Assembly: GCF_002355595.1 (NCBI RefSeq)
Contig: NZ_AP017422.1
Location: 3,038,001-3,102,000, forward strand
Reading direction: 5' to 3'
From: Filimonas lacunae
GTDB taxonomy: Bacteria > Bacteroidota > Bacteroidia > Chitinophagales > Chitinophagaceae
DNA length: 64,000 nucleotides
The notes under the pieces are model-generated. The model had not been told where the DNA came from. It saw only the letters and a list, made by a program, of their open reading frames with translations, and did no database searches. Numbering within the stretch: the stretch's first letter is position 1; each line of letters opens with the position of its first letter. Position numbers and translations under genes: made by a program. Below are positions 27,748 to 37,069 of the stretch, one piece after another.

Positions 27748-29097
27748 TTACTGCAATTCCAGCAGGTAACGATGCATATCGTCACCCGGTGAAACATGTA
27801 ATGATTCTAACTTCTTCAGGTAATATTGTTTCACATCTGTCCATTTATAATATGGATATTGTGTGGTGGCAATGGGTAAAGCCACTTCTTTTTCATTGAG
27901 CAATACCTTTACCAGGAAATCATTACCGTTACTATATAGGATCCATTGAATGTTGGCACTTAATGGAATGATGGCCGATGCCTGCCAATGCTGGTTATAA
28001 GCTCGTATGGCCGGTGAAGGCACACTGGCTTGCGGAATGCCCAGTAAGGTGGCAAAAGGCGAAATAGCTTCGGCGTGTGTAAAGCGAAGAATAGCTTCTG
28101 AAGCAGTACCAGCCGGCGCATGAAGTGCTTCGTTGGTGGTGTTGATAAAATCAACCAGTAAAGGCGCGGCTACACGGCTTTGTATGCCCAGTGTGTCGGT
28201 GCCTGCTCCTTTTTCCAGAAAATCTTCCGCGGAGTTTTTAAACTCCAGCCAAACCAGGTCGGCGGTGGAAAAGGCAATACCGAAATCAATGCTGTCTTTG
28301 GTATACCCTTTCACTTTCATCTCTAAGGGAATAGAAAACTGAACACTGTATAAATCGTACAGGTATTCGGCGATTGTATTCCAGTTGTACGCCTCCCCTT
28401 TGTCTGTGCTGGCCTTTAACCAGGAGGAGGTAAACAGCTTTTTGGCTACATGTAAAGCTACGGTTTGTGTTTGTACGTCTTTGTTCAGCGAATCTATGGG
28501 ACGGCTCACTGCGTCACTTTTCTTAAATTTCAAATAAGCTGGCGACAGATCGTAAAAGCGTAATACGTTTTCATTGCTGTCCTGCACCTGTTCAAAATGG
28601 ATGTTACCCGTATAACCTCCCAGTTGGCTCACAAACGCTTCTGCGCTTTGGCGGGTTCTTATTTTATGGGTCACCTCCACACTTAAACCTTTGCCACCGC
28701 CTTTAAATACTGTAGGGTATTGTTGTAACAAACGGGCACCTATGCCTGCCTGCTCTTGCTTACCTAACAGGCTTATGAATTCGTAGTTGTTCTTTTCAAT
28801 GGTTAAAAACCGCTGCACCATTTGTTTAATAAGCTTGCCGGTAGTGGTGAGTCCCTGTTTTTGTTCCGCTTCAGAAAGTACTTTTAGCAGTTTTACATCA
28901 CTGCCCGCTTTGGTTAAAAAGCGCGCGCCATGCCTGCCCACATAGTTTATCCATACTGGTTGATAACCTGCGGGTGCGGCGCTTGTTGCAGTCTTGGGAA
29001 CAGGATAAGGCGTTTTAGTGCCGGTATAAGGCGCTTGCTGGCTAAAAGCCTGTTGGGTGAATAAAAAAAGTATTACTAAAAAAACGCTTCTTTTCAT
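27748..29097 (-). CDS. Histidine-type phosphatase, MINPP/phytase-like
   Basis: 449 residues from ATG 29097 (Met4 of the longer frame), giving the signal peptide MKRSVFLVILFLFTQQAFSQ. The catalytic motif of histidine phosphatase clade 2, RHGAR, is at 55-59. The proton-donor motif is HAE (in ILRFTHAEAISP, about residue 340) rather than HD. HAE is characteristic of multiple inositol polyphosphate phosphatases, which release phosphate from phytate and its derivatives. The protein is exported, probably periplasmic. It lies downstream of a TonB receptor and a beta-helix lipoprotein on the same strand, separated by a hairpin at 29118-29145. That suggests acquisition of phosphorylated inositols or other organic phosphates. 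Substrate inferred from the motif only. Confidence 0.88.
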   Translation of the reverse strand: MKRSVFLVILFLFTQQAFSQQAPYTGTKTPYPVPKTATSAAPAGYQPVWINYVGRHGARFLTKAGSDVKLLKVLSEAEQKQGLTTTGKLIKQMVQRFLTIEKNNYEFISLLGKQEQAGIGARLLQQYPTVFKGGGKGLSVEVTHKIRTRQSAEAFVSQLGGYTGNIHFEQVQDSNENVLRFYDLSPAYLKFKKSDAVSRPIDSLNKDVQTQTVALHVAKKLFTSSWLKASTDKGEAYNWNTIAEYLYDLYSVQFSIPLEMKVKGYTKDSIDFGIAFSTADLVWLEFKNSAEDFLEKGAGTDTLGIQSRVAAPLLVDFINTTNEALHAPAGTASEAILRFTHAEAISPFATLLGIPQASVPSPAIRAYNQHWQASAIIPLSANIQWILYSNGNDFLVKVLLNEKEVALPIATTQYPYYKWTDVKQYYLKKLESLHVSPGDDMHRYLLELQ

Positions 29098-29117
29098 CAT
29101 CGTCAATTAAAGGAAAA

Positions 29118-29145
29118 CCCAAAGTAAACCTGTGTTTACTTTGGG
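29118..29145 (-). terminator. Hairpin between beta-helix lipoprotein gene and phosphatase gene
   Basis: CCCAAAGTAAAC at 29118-29129 pairs perfectly with 29134-29145 over a 4-nt loop. In the minus direction it is followed by TTTTCCTTTAATT. It begins 8 bp past the lipoprotein stop and sits about 20 bp before the phosphatase ATG, so it may terminate most transcripts and let some read through. Confidence 0.75.
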
Positions 29146-29153
29146 CAATTGTT

Positions 29154-30509
29154 TTATTTTTTACTTAAGCTGCTTACATAGTGCAGGTTACCGGTGCCAT
29201 CGCTTTGATAGGCTCCCATATCTACGCCGGGTTCTTTAATGTCAGCACCATATAAACCGCCCTGGGGAACTACTTTCATCGCTTTGAAAGCATCCGCATT
29301 GCCTTTTCTCAAACCAGGAGAAGCGGGCAGCATGCTCCAGTTGTATGCTTGTGCAGTAATGATGGTGATAGGCATAGCAGCTAAGGTCATTGGAGGAGTG
29401 GCAGTAGAAAAATCAAACTGATCCACATCATAATTAGCAAATTGTGGATTGTTGGTTTTTACTGCAGTACTTTTTACATCACCGGATTTAGTATACGCTA
29501 CCCCATCTGTACAGTTAAACTGTGCAATCTGGCTGCTGGCATTAGAGTAATAAAACTGGTTGTTATAAGTGCTATGCGCCGTATCTGCATCAGAGGTAAT
29601 ACGCAGTCCATAGCGACAGTTAATTACCGCATTGTTGTATATTTTACCCTGTGCACCTTTCTCGTAGTTGATAGAACCACCACGGCCTGATTTTGACTGG
29701 CGCATACCACAGTTGAGTATGGTATTGTTGTATAAGTACGCATTGGTTTGAACGGTAGTGCCGCCACTGTTAGATACTTTGAAGCCATTAGTAGCTGCAC
29801 CAATTACGAGGTTATAGCCTACATCACCTATGGTACCGCTTTTCAGGTTCAGCGCTTCGCCTCCGGTTTTGCCACAGGCCTCAAATGTGTTACGCATAAA
29901 GCTAACCTTGCCATGCAGAATACGGATACCATCATCTGTGCTTCCATACATCCAGCTATCTTCTACAATACAATTACCATCAATGTTGGTGTAGGTAAGC
30001 AAGTTGCGTGGGTCGCCTGAAGTAAATACTGCAGGATCTGCATTAGCACCGGCCGGGCCACCCGCAAATTCCAGGTGTGTCCACTTAATAATTACATCTC
30101 CGCTATTCGCGCCACACTGAATACCACCCCAGTAGCCTTTAGCTATATTAGCTGTAGTACGTAAGCTATCTAAAACGGTAATAAAGTTGTTGTTATCTGC
30201 TGTACCCAGGCTGATAAACGTACCATTACAAGTAATTTGCGGACTAGTTTCCGGTAATTTACCGTCACCCAATGCAATGAGTTTGCTGCCCGGCTGCATC
30301 AATAAAGTATCACCCTGGTTAATAGTAATGTCAGCGCTGAAATAATAGGTTTTACCGCTTAACAGGGTGCCTTTTACAGATGCTTTCAGTGTATCGCTGG
30401 TAATGCCCTGACCTGCGGTGATTTCACCTAAAGAAACATTCGCGGTTTCTTCCTTGTGGCAGGCTGTCAGCAGCATGCCAAATGCTATTGCTATATATAT
30501 TGATTTCAT
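29154..30509 (-). CDS. Lipoprotein with right-handed parallel beta-helix
   Basis: A 451-residue lipoprotein. The lipobox GMLLTAC puts the Cys at about residue 17, followed by HKEE. From about 50 to 400 the sequence shows short beta-helix rungs rich in Asn, Gly and Thr: YYFSADITINQGDTLLMQPG, GYWGGIQCG, WTHLEFAGG, NTFEACGKTGG, YLYNNTILNCGMRQ, GKIYNNAVINCRYGLRI. It ends with VDMGAYQ, frequent in such proteins. Beta-helix proteins of this sort often bind or cleave polysaccharides, but I see no lyase catalytic set. It starts 22 bp after the TonB receptor stop, so the two are co-transcribed. A surface-exposed substrate-binding partner, like SusD in sugar systems, is a reasonable guess. Confidence 0.85.
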   Translation of the reverse strand: MKSIYIAIAFGMLLTACHKEETANVSLGEITAGQGITSDTLKASVKGTLLSGKTYYFSADITINQGDTLLMQPGSKLIALGDGKLPETSPQITCNGTFISLGTADNNNFITVLDSLRTTANIAKGYWGGIQCGANSGDVIIKWTHLEFAGGPAGANADPAVFTSGDPRNLLTYTNIDGNCIVEDSWMYGSTDDGIRILHGKVSFMRNTFEACGKTGGEALNLKSGTIGDVGYNLVIGAATNGFKVSNSGGTTVQTNAYLYNNTILNCGMRQSKSGRGGSINYEKGAQGKIYNNAVINCRYGLRITSDADTAHSTYNNQFYYSNASSQIAQFNCTDGVAYTKSGDVKSTAVKTNNPQFANYDVDQFDFSTATPPMTLAAMPITIITAQAYNWSMLPASPGLRKGNADAFKAMKVVPQGGLYGADIKEPGVDMGAYQSDGTGNLHYVSSLSKK

Positions 30510-30531
30510 TGTGTTTGTTTTTTACAGTGAA

Positions 30532-33306
30532 TTACAGTTTAAATCTCACTCCCAACAGGTAGTTGGCTCCATAAGTATCTTTACGAATCTGTGTTTTCTT
30601 ACCTAACTCCTGGTGCGGAACACTGCTGGTAACACCACTGGCAGTATAAGGCTGTTGTAATTCCAGCTGATAAGGTGTATTTAAGATGTTGTTGATTTTA
30701 GTATAAACAAACCAACGTTTGGCAACTCTTTTCTCCAATGAAAAGTCCAGTTGAGTAAAAGCCTTTTGCCAGATGTCGTTATTCAGGAATTGTGAAACAG
30801 TATTGATTCTTTTGCTGGTATAACCCAGTGCCAGTTGTGCATTCAGCCCCAGTTTATTGTCATCTTTAAACAACAGGGAAACGTTGGCTACATGGGCACT
30901 TTGTCCCTGTAAAGGCCTGGTTTGATTCACTGGTAACGTGCCGGTACCGGTGCTGGTAGTGTAGTTCTGAATTTTCGTAGTAGTAATTGCAGAATGGGTA
31001 TAGGTATAGTTGGCTCTTACACCCCATTGGCGCAGGTAATGGGTAACGTCAAACTCGAAACCATAGTTTTTAGCACGACCAAAGTTTGACGGTATATAAT
31101 ACAGGATGTTTCCTAGGGTTTGCAGTGAGAATTCGATGGGATTATTGATGTCTTTATAAAACACGCCTGCTAACATCTGGCTACCACTACCTATATAATA
31201 CTCGTAACGGAGATCGTAGTTATTGGCGGTGGTTCTCTTCAGGGAAGAATTACCTCTCTCCGGGTAGTCGCCATCCGGGTTGCCATCCGTATGGGGTATC
31301 ACTTCGAAGAAGTTAGGACGGCTGATAGCTGAATAATAAGATAATCTTACTACCTGGTTGTTGGTAATTCCATACTTCAACATAGCGCTTGGCAGTACAT
31401 CGTAATATTGGATATTGCCGGTTTTACCGTCTACACTTTTAGGTACGTTGGATGACCAGCTTAAGGAAGTATGTTCGTAACGAGCGCCACCTACTAATTC
31501 TAATTGTTTCAGGCTGATTTTTACCATGCCATAAGCAGCGCCTACTTTTTCCTTAGCGCTATAGTTTAACGCATCGTTGTATGAGCCGGTTGTATTATTC
31601 ACCACCATGGTGTTATGGTTAATATCGCCATCGTAGATCTGGTTACTTGGGTCAAACTGGAGGTTGTATTTATCATAGTCGCTTTTTCTGTCTTTGCTGC
31701 GATACATACCGCCTGTAGACCAATCAACATGCGCATTGCCAATGGTAGATGCATAAGTAAGATTCAGGTAACCGCTTTTGTCTTGGTCAGAGTTGTGTTG
31801 AAACGTGCGGGTAGAGTTCAAATCGAAGTTAACAGGGGTAGAATAAATATTACCGGTTGTTTCGTCTCTTAAACTGCTGGTATTCGTATTCAAATTAGCA
31901 ATATCAGGGCGGTTATCAGTTGCTTTAGAATAAACAGCACTCCAGTCAGCCTCTAAACGTTGTGTAAGTTTGTGTGAGCCGCTAAGGGTGAAGTTAAAAA
32001 TCTTCTGGTCATCGCGGTAAGTACGATAGTTATTGGAAATCCTGCCTGTGCCTATCTCCTTGCGACCGAGAATAAGATTAGTGTCAGATGAAAAACGGTA
32101 TTCGTTTTTTATCAGGTTCATATAAGCACCATACAGCCTGATTTTATGGTTGTTGTTTATTTTGTAATCCAGCTTGGTGTGTAAGCCGCTTCTGGCCTGC
32201 TGTATAGAGTAAAAGCGATCTTGTATATCGGTTACCTTTGCATCACCATTATTGCCATCGGTTTCTGATTTAAAGAAATAACCATTTACATTGCGGTAGT
32301 TGTTTTGATAACTACCAGCTACAATGATACCCAGTTTGTCATGAAATACACGGCCACCTACAGAAGCTCCCAACACAGAGTTTAAAGGGTTGTGCTTCGT
32401 GTAACGGGAAAAAGCGCTGTTAGGAAAATCGTTCATAGTTGCCTGGTAGCTATCTCCGTTGGTAAGGCGCGGCGAAGTAGTAAGGCTGGGGCTGCTTTTA
32501 AAAGCAGTATAGTCCTGTGTGAAAAACTTGTCTGCAATACCAACCGCAGCATTGGCTTTTACTGATAAATGCTCTGGTGCATCTTTCATTACCATGTTTA
32601 CGGCGCCACCAATGGCATCACCTTCCTGTTTAGGCGTTAAGCTTTTTACCACCTCCAGTCTGTCCAGCAGGTCTGCCGGGAATACATCCAATGGCACATA
32701 ACGGTTTTTGTTATCAGGGCTGGGAATTTTTACACCATTAATAAAGGTGTTGATGTAACGCTTGTCCATTCCTCTGATAATGGCATACTGGCCTTCACCA
32801 TTCGTACTTCTTTCGAGTGATACACCCGAAACGCGTTGTGTTACGTTGGCCACAGATAAGTCAGGAGATAATTCTATAGTACGGGCAGCTACAGAATTTT
32901 GCACCACATCTGCTTTTCTGTCAGCCAATATAGCGCTGTTTGCAGAGCCTTTATCGTGACGGCTGGATACTTCTATTGTTTGCAGATCGTTGTGAACAGA
33001 CTCCATTTCTATTTTCAGGGTATTCACAGAGCCATTCACGGTGATTTCGGTATTGTAGGGTTTGTATCCCATAAATACCACATCTACTTTGTAAGTAGTA
33101 TTGGTTACATTTTTAATAACAAAGGCGCCATTGAAACCGGCTACCTCTATATGTCGTTGACCAGGGGCTTGTAAAATAATCCGGGAACCAGCTAAAGGTT
33201 CGCCAGTGTTTTTATCCAGGATTTTGCCGCTTACACTGCTTTTTTGAGCGTGGGCTGAAAAGACGATTGCTGTTATTAGCAGCAGTAAAATAGATAGTCG
33301 CTTCAT
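30532..33306 (-). CDS. TonB-dependent receptor with carboxypeptidase-regulatory N-domain
   Basis: 924 residues from ATG 33306 (MKRLSILLLLITAIVFSAHA signal). The frame could open 54 bp earlier but that would precede the signal peptide with polar residues. Residues about 22-105 are a CarboxypepD_reg-like domain (VSGKILDKNTGEPLAGSRII, VDVVFMGYKPYNTEITV). The plug follows with NGVKIPSPD and LEVVKSLTPKQEGDAIGGAVNM. The C-terminal 650 residues are the barrel, ending in LLGVRFKL. No SusD gene accompanies it. The partner is instead a beta-helix lipoprotein 22 bp downstream, then an MINPP-like phosphatase. A pair of 22-bp direct repeats lies upstream, beyond which is a TPR-HTH regulator gene. The transported ligand is unknown. 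Organic phosphate is suggested by context. Confidence 0.9.
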   Translation of the reverse strand: MKRLSILLLLITAIVFSAHAQKSSVSGKILDKNTGEPLAGSRIILQAPGQRHIEVAGFNGAFVIKNVTNTTYKVDVVFMGYKPYNTEITVNGSVNTLKIEMESVHNDLQTIEVSSRHDKGSANSAILADRKADVVQNSVAARTIELSPDLSVANVTQRVSGVSLERSTNGEGQYAIIRGMDKRYINTFINGVKIPSPDNKNRYVPLDVFPADLLDRLEVVKSLTPKQEGDAIGGAVNMVMKDAPEHLSVKANAAVGIADKFFTQDYTAFKSSPSLTTSPRLTNGDSYQATMNDFPNSAFSRYTKHNPLNSVLGASVGGRVFHDKLGIIVAGSYQNNYRNVNGYFFKSETDGNNGDAKVTDIQDRFYSIQQARSGLHTKLDYKINNNHKIRLYGAYMNLIKNEYRFSSDTNLILGRKEIGTGRISNNYRTYRDDQKIFNFTLSGSHKLTQRLEADWSAVYSKATDNRPDIANLNTNTSSLRDETTGNIYSTPVNFDLNSTRTFQHNSDQDKSGYLNLTYASTIGNAHVDWSTGGMYRSKDRKSDYDKYNLQFDPSNQIYDGDINHNTMVVNNTTGSYNDALNYSAKEKVGAAYGMVKISLKQLELVGGARYEHTSLSWSSNVPKSVDGKTGNIQYYDVLPSAMLKYGITNNQVVRLSYYSAISRPNFFEVIPHTDGNPDGDYPERGNSSLKRTTANNYDLRYEYYIGSGSQMLAGVFYKDINNPIEFSLQTLGNILYYIPSNFGRAKNYGFEFDVTHYLRQWGVRANYTYTHSAITTTKIQNYTTSTGTGTLPVNQTRPLQGQSAHVANVSLLFKDDNKLGLNAQLALGYTSKRINTVSQFLNNDIWQKAFTQLDFSLEKRVAKRWFVYTKINNILNTPYQLELQQPYTASGVTSSVPHQELGKKTQIRKDTYGANYLLGVRFKL

Positions 33307-33393
33307 TGTAATTTTTTTTGTGAAGGGCTTGGGTATGCCCCCGTTGTAAAGCGAGTGCAAGTTGAAAAAAGCAAGACCTGAAACCCAATAATG

Positions 33394-33447
33394 GCCGTAT
33401 ACAAAAGGGCAACAACGTTAACGGTGCCGTATACAAAAGAGCAACAA
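33394..33447. promoter_or_regulatory. Pair of 22-bp direct repeats upstream of TonB receptor
   Basis: Copies at 33394-33415 and 33426-33447 share GCCGTATACAAAAG and GCAACAA and differ at one position. They are 32 bp apart, about three helical turns. They lie 88-141 bp upstream of the receptor ATG and 98-151 bp past the stop of the regulator gene. The half-palindrome GTATAC is inside each copy. The spacing and place suit an operator, perhaps for the adjacent regulator. Confidence 0.6.
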
Positions 33448-33544
33448 GTGAGAAATTTAGTTTGTAATACATTGATTTACATTGATTTGTTAGTTGATTG
33501 TTCCTCCATTAACAAATTGTTATCGTAACATGCCCGTTACGGTT

Positions 33545-35173
33545 TTATATAGAATGCAGGAAGGCGGTAAGGCTTTCTCCTTCTTCCAGATTCAGTTTTT
33601 TACGCAGGCGGTAACGAGAAACGCGAAGGCTATCCTGCGAAATGGCCAGTAAAGTAGCCATGTCTTTAGAGGATAAATTCAATTTAATGAGCGCCGCTAA
33701 TCTTAAATCGCCATGGGTGAGATCTTCCTGTTGCTTTTTTAGTTTGGCAAAGAAATCCTGGTGAACCTGTTCAAAAGTTTCCCGGAATTCGTTCCAATAT
33801 TCGTCGTAGTTGAAGTTGAGATTGATTTGTTGAATCAGTTGCTGGATTTGCTTCCGCTGATCACGTTTGTCATCTTTGGCCATTGCTTCCAGGCGGGTGC
33901 GCAAGTCGTCCAGCAGCTGGTTTTTCTGAATCACATGCAGGGTATGGCTGGTCAATTCTTTTACTTTCAGCTCCAGTTCCTGCCGTAATTTGTCTTCCTG
34001 TAGCTCTTTATTGGTAAGCGCGCTTTGCATCAGTTCCTGTTGGGTTTCATGCATTTGCTGGTGCTGTTGCGCCACAATGTCAGCGTTCTTAATTTTTAAT
34101 CGCTGCCTGCTGATAGTAACCCTACCCAGTATAATTAACAAACACAGTACAATTACCGTAGCTATGGCTATAATAATATTGGTATTACGTTCGTGCTCCA
34201 GCGATACAATTTTTTCATTCTTTTTATCCGCTTCAAAAAGTGCACTTAAAAAAGCAGCCTGGCGGTTGTTTTCAATGGAATAAATATCAATAGATGCCCT
34301 GCGGGATAATTCCAGGTAACGATAGGCGCTATCGGGCTGATGCATCAGGTACCAGGTTTTCCCTAGATCGCGGCAAGCGGCCCCGGTTTCGTATAAATCT
34401 CCTCTTTGCTGTGCCTGGGTGAATGCTTCTTTGCTGTACCGCATGGCTTCTGCATAGCGACCGGTTTTGCGATATACATCTCCCAGATTGTTTAATACAC
34501 CAATAATGGCTGCGGGTTCATGCGCCTGTATATAAAGTTCGTATGATCTATTGTAATAATATAAGGACGAGTCGAATTGTTCCAGGTCTTCATAAATGCT
34601 GCCTATATTCTCATAAATACCAGCCATTCCCTGCTTTTCTTCCAGGCTGGTATATTCCTGTAATGCCAGGCGCTGGAAATAAAAGGCGCTATCATACTTT
34701 TTCTGTTTTTCGTACAGGTGTCCGATTTTTCCATAAGTATCTGCCTGGCCTTTTATATAATGAGTTTCCTGGTATAGTGTCAGGGCTTCATTGTATTTCT
34801 CACGGGCTATAGCGCTCTGACGGTTATGATAATAGGCTGCACCCGTAGCGTTGAGGTTTTGAGCTACCTCATTTTTCATACCTTCCTCCCGGAATATTTT
34901 ATCTGCTTTGCCATACAGATCCAGTGCCTTGGGGATATTGCCCATGTTGTAACATACATTGCCCATCTCCATCAAGGCCTTACCGGTTCGGGCCTGGTCT
35001 TTCTTTTCTACAGCCAGGCTGTAGGCTTCTTTTAGCTGGGCAAATGTGGAATCGGAATACTGATAATTGAAAGAGAAGGAGCCGGACTGCTCTGTTTGTT
35101 CTTCGGTATACTGACCTTTTACAGTCAGGATACCGAACAGGAAAAAAGTCATGAATAAAAACCTACTGCTCAT
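33545..35173 (-). CDS. Membrane TPR protein with C-terminal LuxR-like HTH (one-component regulator)
   Basis: 542 residues. A signal peptide at about 1-20 is followed by five to six tetratricopeptide repeats at about 60-290 (GNVCYNMGNIPKALDLYGKA, GHLYEKQKKYDSAFYFQRLA, GDVYRKTGRYAEAMRYSKEA). One transmembrane helix lies at about 332-351 and a long coiled coil at about 355-440. A C-terminal helix-turn-helix follows at about 490-535 (LRLAALIKLNLSSKDMATLL, ISQDSLRVSRYRLRKKLNL). This architecture is common in Bacteroidota, where periplasmic repeats sense and the cytoplasmic HTH binds DNA. It ends about 240 bp upstream of the TonB receptor gene, with two direct repeats between them, so it probably regulates that locus. 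No kinase domain is present. The ligand or partner is unknown. Confidence 0.88.
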   Translation of the reverse strand: MSSRFLFMTFFLFGILTVKGQYTEEQTEQSGSFSFNYQYSDSTFAQLKEAYSLAVEKKDQARTGKALMEMGNVCYNMGNIPKALDLYGKADKIFREEGMKNEVAQNLNATGAAYYHNRQSAIAREKYNEALTLYQETHYIKGQADTYGKIGHLYEKQKKYDSAFYFQRLALQEYTSLEEKQGMAGIYENIGSIYEDLEQFDSSLYYYNRSYELYIQAHEPAAIIGVLNNLGDVYRKTGRYAEAMRYSKEAFTQAQQRGDLYETGAACRDLGKTWYLMHQPDSAYRYLELSRRASIDIYSIENNRQAAFLSALFEADKKNEKIVSLEHERNTNIIIAIATVIVLCLLIILGRVTISRQRLKIKNADIVAQQHQQMHETQQELMQSALTNKELQEDKLRQELELKVKELTSHTLHVIQKNQLLDDLRTRLEAMAKDDKRDQRKQIQQLIQQINLNFNYDEYWNEFRETFEQVHQDFFAKLKKQQEDLTHGDLRLAALIKLNLSSKDMATLLAISQDSLRVSRYRLRKKLNLEEGESLTAFLHSI

Positions 35174-35269
35174 AATCGATGGGGGGCTGCCGCTATAGTC
35201 AGGAATGATGCTGACAGCCTGCTACAAAGAAAAGCACTCAATATTATGTAATTGTTAAGCGAAATAAAT

Positions 35270-35334
35270 CACTGTTCAGCCTTTATTTTACAATGAACAA
35301 AATGAACAGTGTTTATAAACTGCTTATAATGAAC
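35270..35334. promoter_or_regulatory. Cluster of TGAAC half-sites in divergent promoter region
   Basis: CACTGTTCA at 35270-35278 is inverted as TGAACAGTG at 35303-35311. AATGAAC also occurs directly at 35292-35298, 35301-35307 and 35328-35334. The region separates the TPR-HTH regulator (minus) from the lipoprotein at 35387 (plus). The repeated half-sites look like a regulator-binding region, but AT-rich chance matches are possible. Confidence 0.35.
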
Positions 35335-35386
35335 GCTCCACACAAAACTTTTCTGCTGTTATTTCACGCCATATTTTAAACCGCTA

Positions 35387-36160
35387 ATGAATACTGCAAT
35401 GAAAAAAACACACTTTTGCAACCGATTATGTATGTTAAGCGCCATTTGTTTTGTGTTAGCTGCTGTGGGATGTAAAAAAGACGATGATGTTACCCCTCCT
35501 GTGTACACCAATAACGAGTTGTATGCCAATGCAATTTTAGATGCGATGGTGGCCGACAGTACAGAAAAGGTGGATACCTTATGGCCCATATCGGGCTTAA
35601 ACAATGTTTTAAAATGGAAAGTGATTAATGGTAAGGAATATGTGAAGATGAGCACCTTTATGCGCTTTCCGGGCAGCTATCCTGAAGGAGACAGCATCAC
35701 CAATACCTGGGGCGAATCGTGGATGTTTATCCCTGACCAGATGAAACTGCATGTAAACTTTAACGCTTCTTCCGATACCATTATGCGTATATGCCAGTTA
35801 TTAGGTCTGCCACCCAAAAACAGCAAAAGCAATACACATATTGTAACGTTGTGGGTGCCTGCCAACCGCCTGGTACGTCCAGCCGGAAATCCGGATATCG
35901 CCTCCACTTCTGCTGATGCCAGGCTTATCAGCACTGTTTCTGCTGACTATGCTACCTGGTTTAATAATTATATTATTTATGCTTATTATCATACCCTTCA
36001 GTCTGATACCGATTTTCATTATCCGTGGACAAGATTAGGATATACTTATGACTGGTCGCCGGATGCGCCCAATAAGGTTGGTTTAAGCGAATACGTGCTA
36101 CAAGCTAATACGGGTATATGGGTAGATAAAGTATATACAGCCAGTGATTATTTTAAATAA
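35387..36160 (+). CDS. Hypothetical lipoprotein
   Basis: A 257-residue predicted lipoprotein of no family I can name. The signal leads to the lipobox VLAAVGC, then KKDDD. ATG 35387 gives MNTAMKK. The internal ATG 35399 gives MKKTHFCNRL and is an equally good start. The mature part is rich in Trp, Tyr and Asn, with segments such as GESWMFIPDQMKLHVNFNAS and YPWTRLGYTYDWSPDAPNKV near the end, and looks like a compact beta-rich domain. It stands alone, divergent from the TPR-HTH regulator and convergent with the universal stress protein gene, closed by the hairpin at 36189-36226. Confidence 0.75.
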   Translation: MNTAMKKTHFCNRLCMLSAICFVLAAVGCKKDDDVTPPVYTNNELYANAILDAMVADSTEKVDTLWPISGLNNVLKWKVINGKEYVKMSTFMRFPGSYPEGDSITNTWGESWMFIPDQMKLHVNFNASSDTIMRICQLLGLPPKNSKSNTHIVTLWVPANRLVRPAGNPDIASTSADARLISTVSADYATWFNNYIIYAYYHTLQSDTDFHYPWTRLGYTYDWSPDAPNKVGLSEYVLQANTGIWVDKVYTASDYFK

Positions 36161-36188
36161 CTATAGATAAGGCATCTATTTTACTCAT

Positions 36189-36226
36189 AAGAAAGGCCTG
36201 CTTTGTTGAAAATGCAGGCCTTTCTT
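36189..36226. terminator. Bidirectional hairpin terminator
   Basis: AAGAAAGGCCTGC at 36189-36201 pairs exactly with 36214-36226 across a 12-nt loop. It lies between convergent genes ending at 36160 and 36245. Confidence 0.85.
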
Positions 36227-36244
36227 GTGATAAGCAGGAAAACA

Positions 36245-37069
36245 TTATGCTTCATGTAAAAAAAGCAAAGGAATATCTGAATGATAAGTGATTTCCTTGG
36301 TAATACTATGATGGAAAAGGTTACTAAAGAAACTACGTACCCGGGGCAGACTCAGTATTAAAGAGGCTTTGTGATTACGGGCAAAATTGACAATAGCATT
36401 GCCTTCTTCCTTACTGTTACTGTAATGGTATTCAGGCTTGTATTTATCCAGCCAGTTATGTAGCTCTTTAATTTCAAAAAACGATTCTGCACCAAACTCT
36501 TTTTCTTCCTCATCCACATTCAACACATCCAGCTTAGACTGAAACAGATCCAGCCATTTGGTTATCTGGTTATAAGCGGGTGATTCCAGTTCACGCAAGT
36601 CTGTTGCGAATACTACATGTTTAATATTCTGTATCTCGGCGCTTTCAGGTACTACCAATACAGGGCAGCTGGCTTTTTCAGGAACAAGTATAGCGTTACT
36701 GCTTCTCTCTGATGCCTGTGTATCACTACCAATGCCCATCACCACTAAATCAATATGTTCCCTTTGACATATTTCATTCAACACTTCATCCAGCTGCACA
36801 TCTTCCGTTAACAGATCAATAGCAGTATCTTCATGACTTTCAGGCTCTAGTTGATTCGCCATATCCAATAACATATCTGTATATTCCCTGTCCAGCTCTT
36901 CCTTACTGGCGTTGTTGGCTACTGTTGATAAAACTACAGGAGCAACAGACTGGTAAGCATGGAACAGTATGATCCTTTTTACAGGTATACTTCGCGATAA
37001 ATGACAAGTGTACCGGGCCGCATGATAGGCGGCATTGGAAAAATCAGTTAATACAAGTACGTTAAGCAT
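36245..37069 (-). CDS. Universal stress protein with two tandem Usp domains
   Basis: 274 residues from ATG 37069 (MLNVLVLTDFSNAAYHAARY), the conserved first strand of the Usp fold. The frame also allows ATG 37090, which adds MSAKENT. Domain 1 spans about 1-140 with DLVVMGIGSDTQASE near 110 and VPEKASCPVLVVPE at its end. Domain 2 spans about 145-274 (IKHVVFATDLRELESPAYNQ to HSDIPLLFLHEA). Tandem Usp proteins are cytoplasmic and many bind ATP. The G-2x-G-9x-G(S/T) motif is weak in both halves, so ATP binding is doubtful. It is monocistronic and convergent with the lipoprotein gene. Confidence 0.88.
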   Translation of the reverse strand: MLNVLVLTDFSNAAYHAARYTCHLSRSIPVKRIILFHAYQSVAPVVLSTVANNASKEELDREYTDMLLDMANQLEPESHEDTAIDLLTEDVQLDEVLNEICQREHIDLVVMGIGSDTQASERSSNAILVPEKASCPVLVVPESAEIQNIKHVVFATDLRELESPAYNQITKWLDLFQSKLDVLNVDEEEKEFGAESFFEIKELHNWLDKYKPEYHYSNSKEEGNAIVNFARNHKASLILSLPRVRSFFSNLFHHSITKEITYHSDIPLLFLHEA

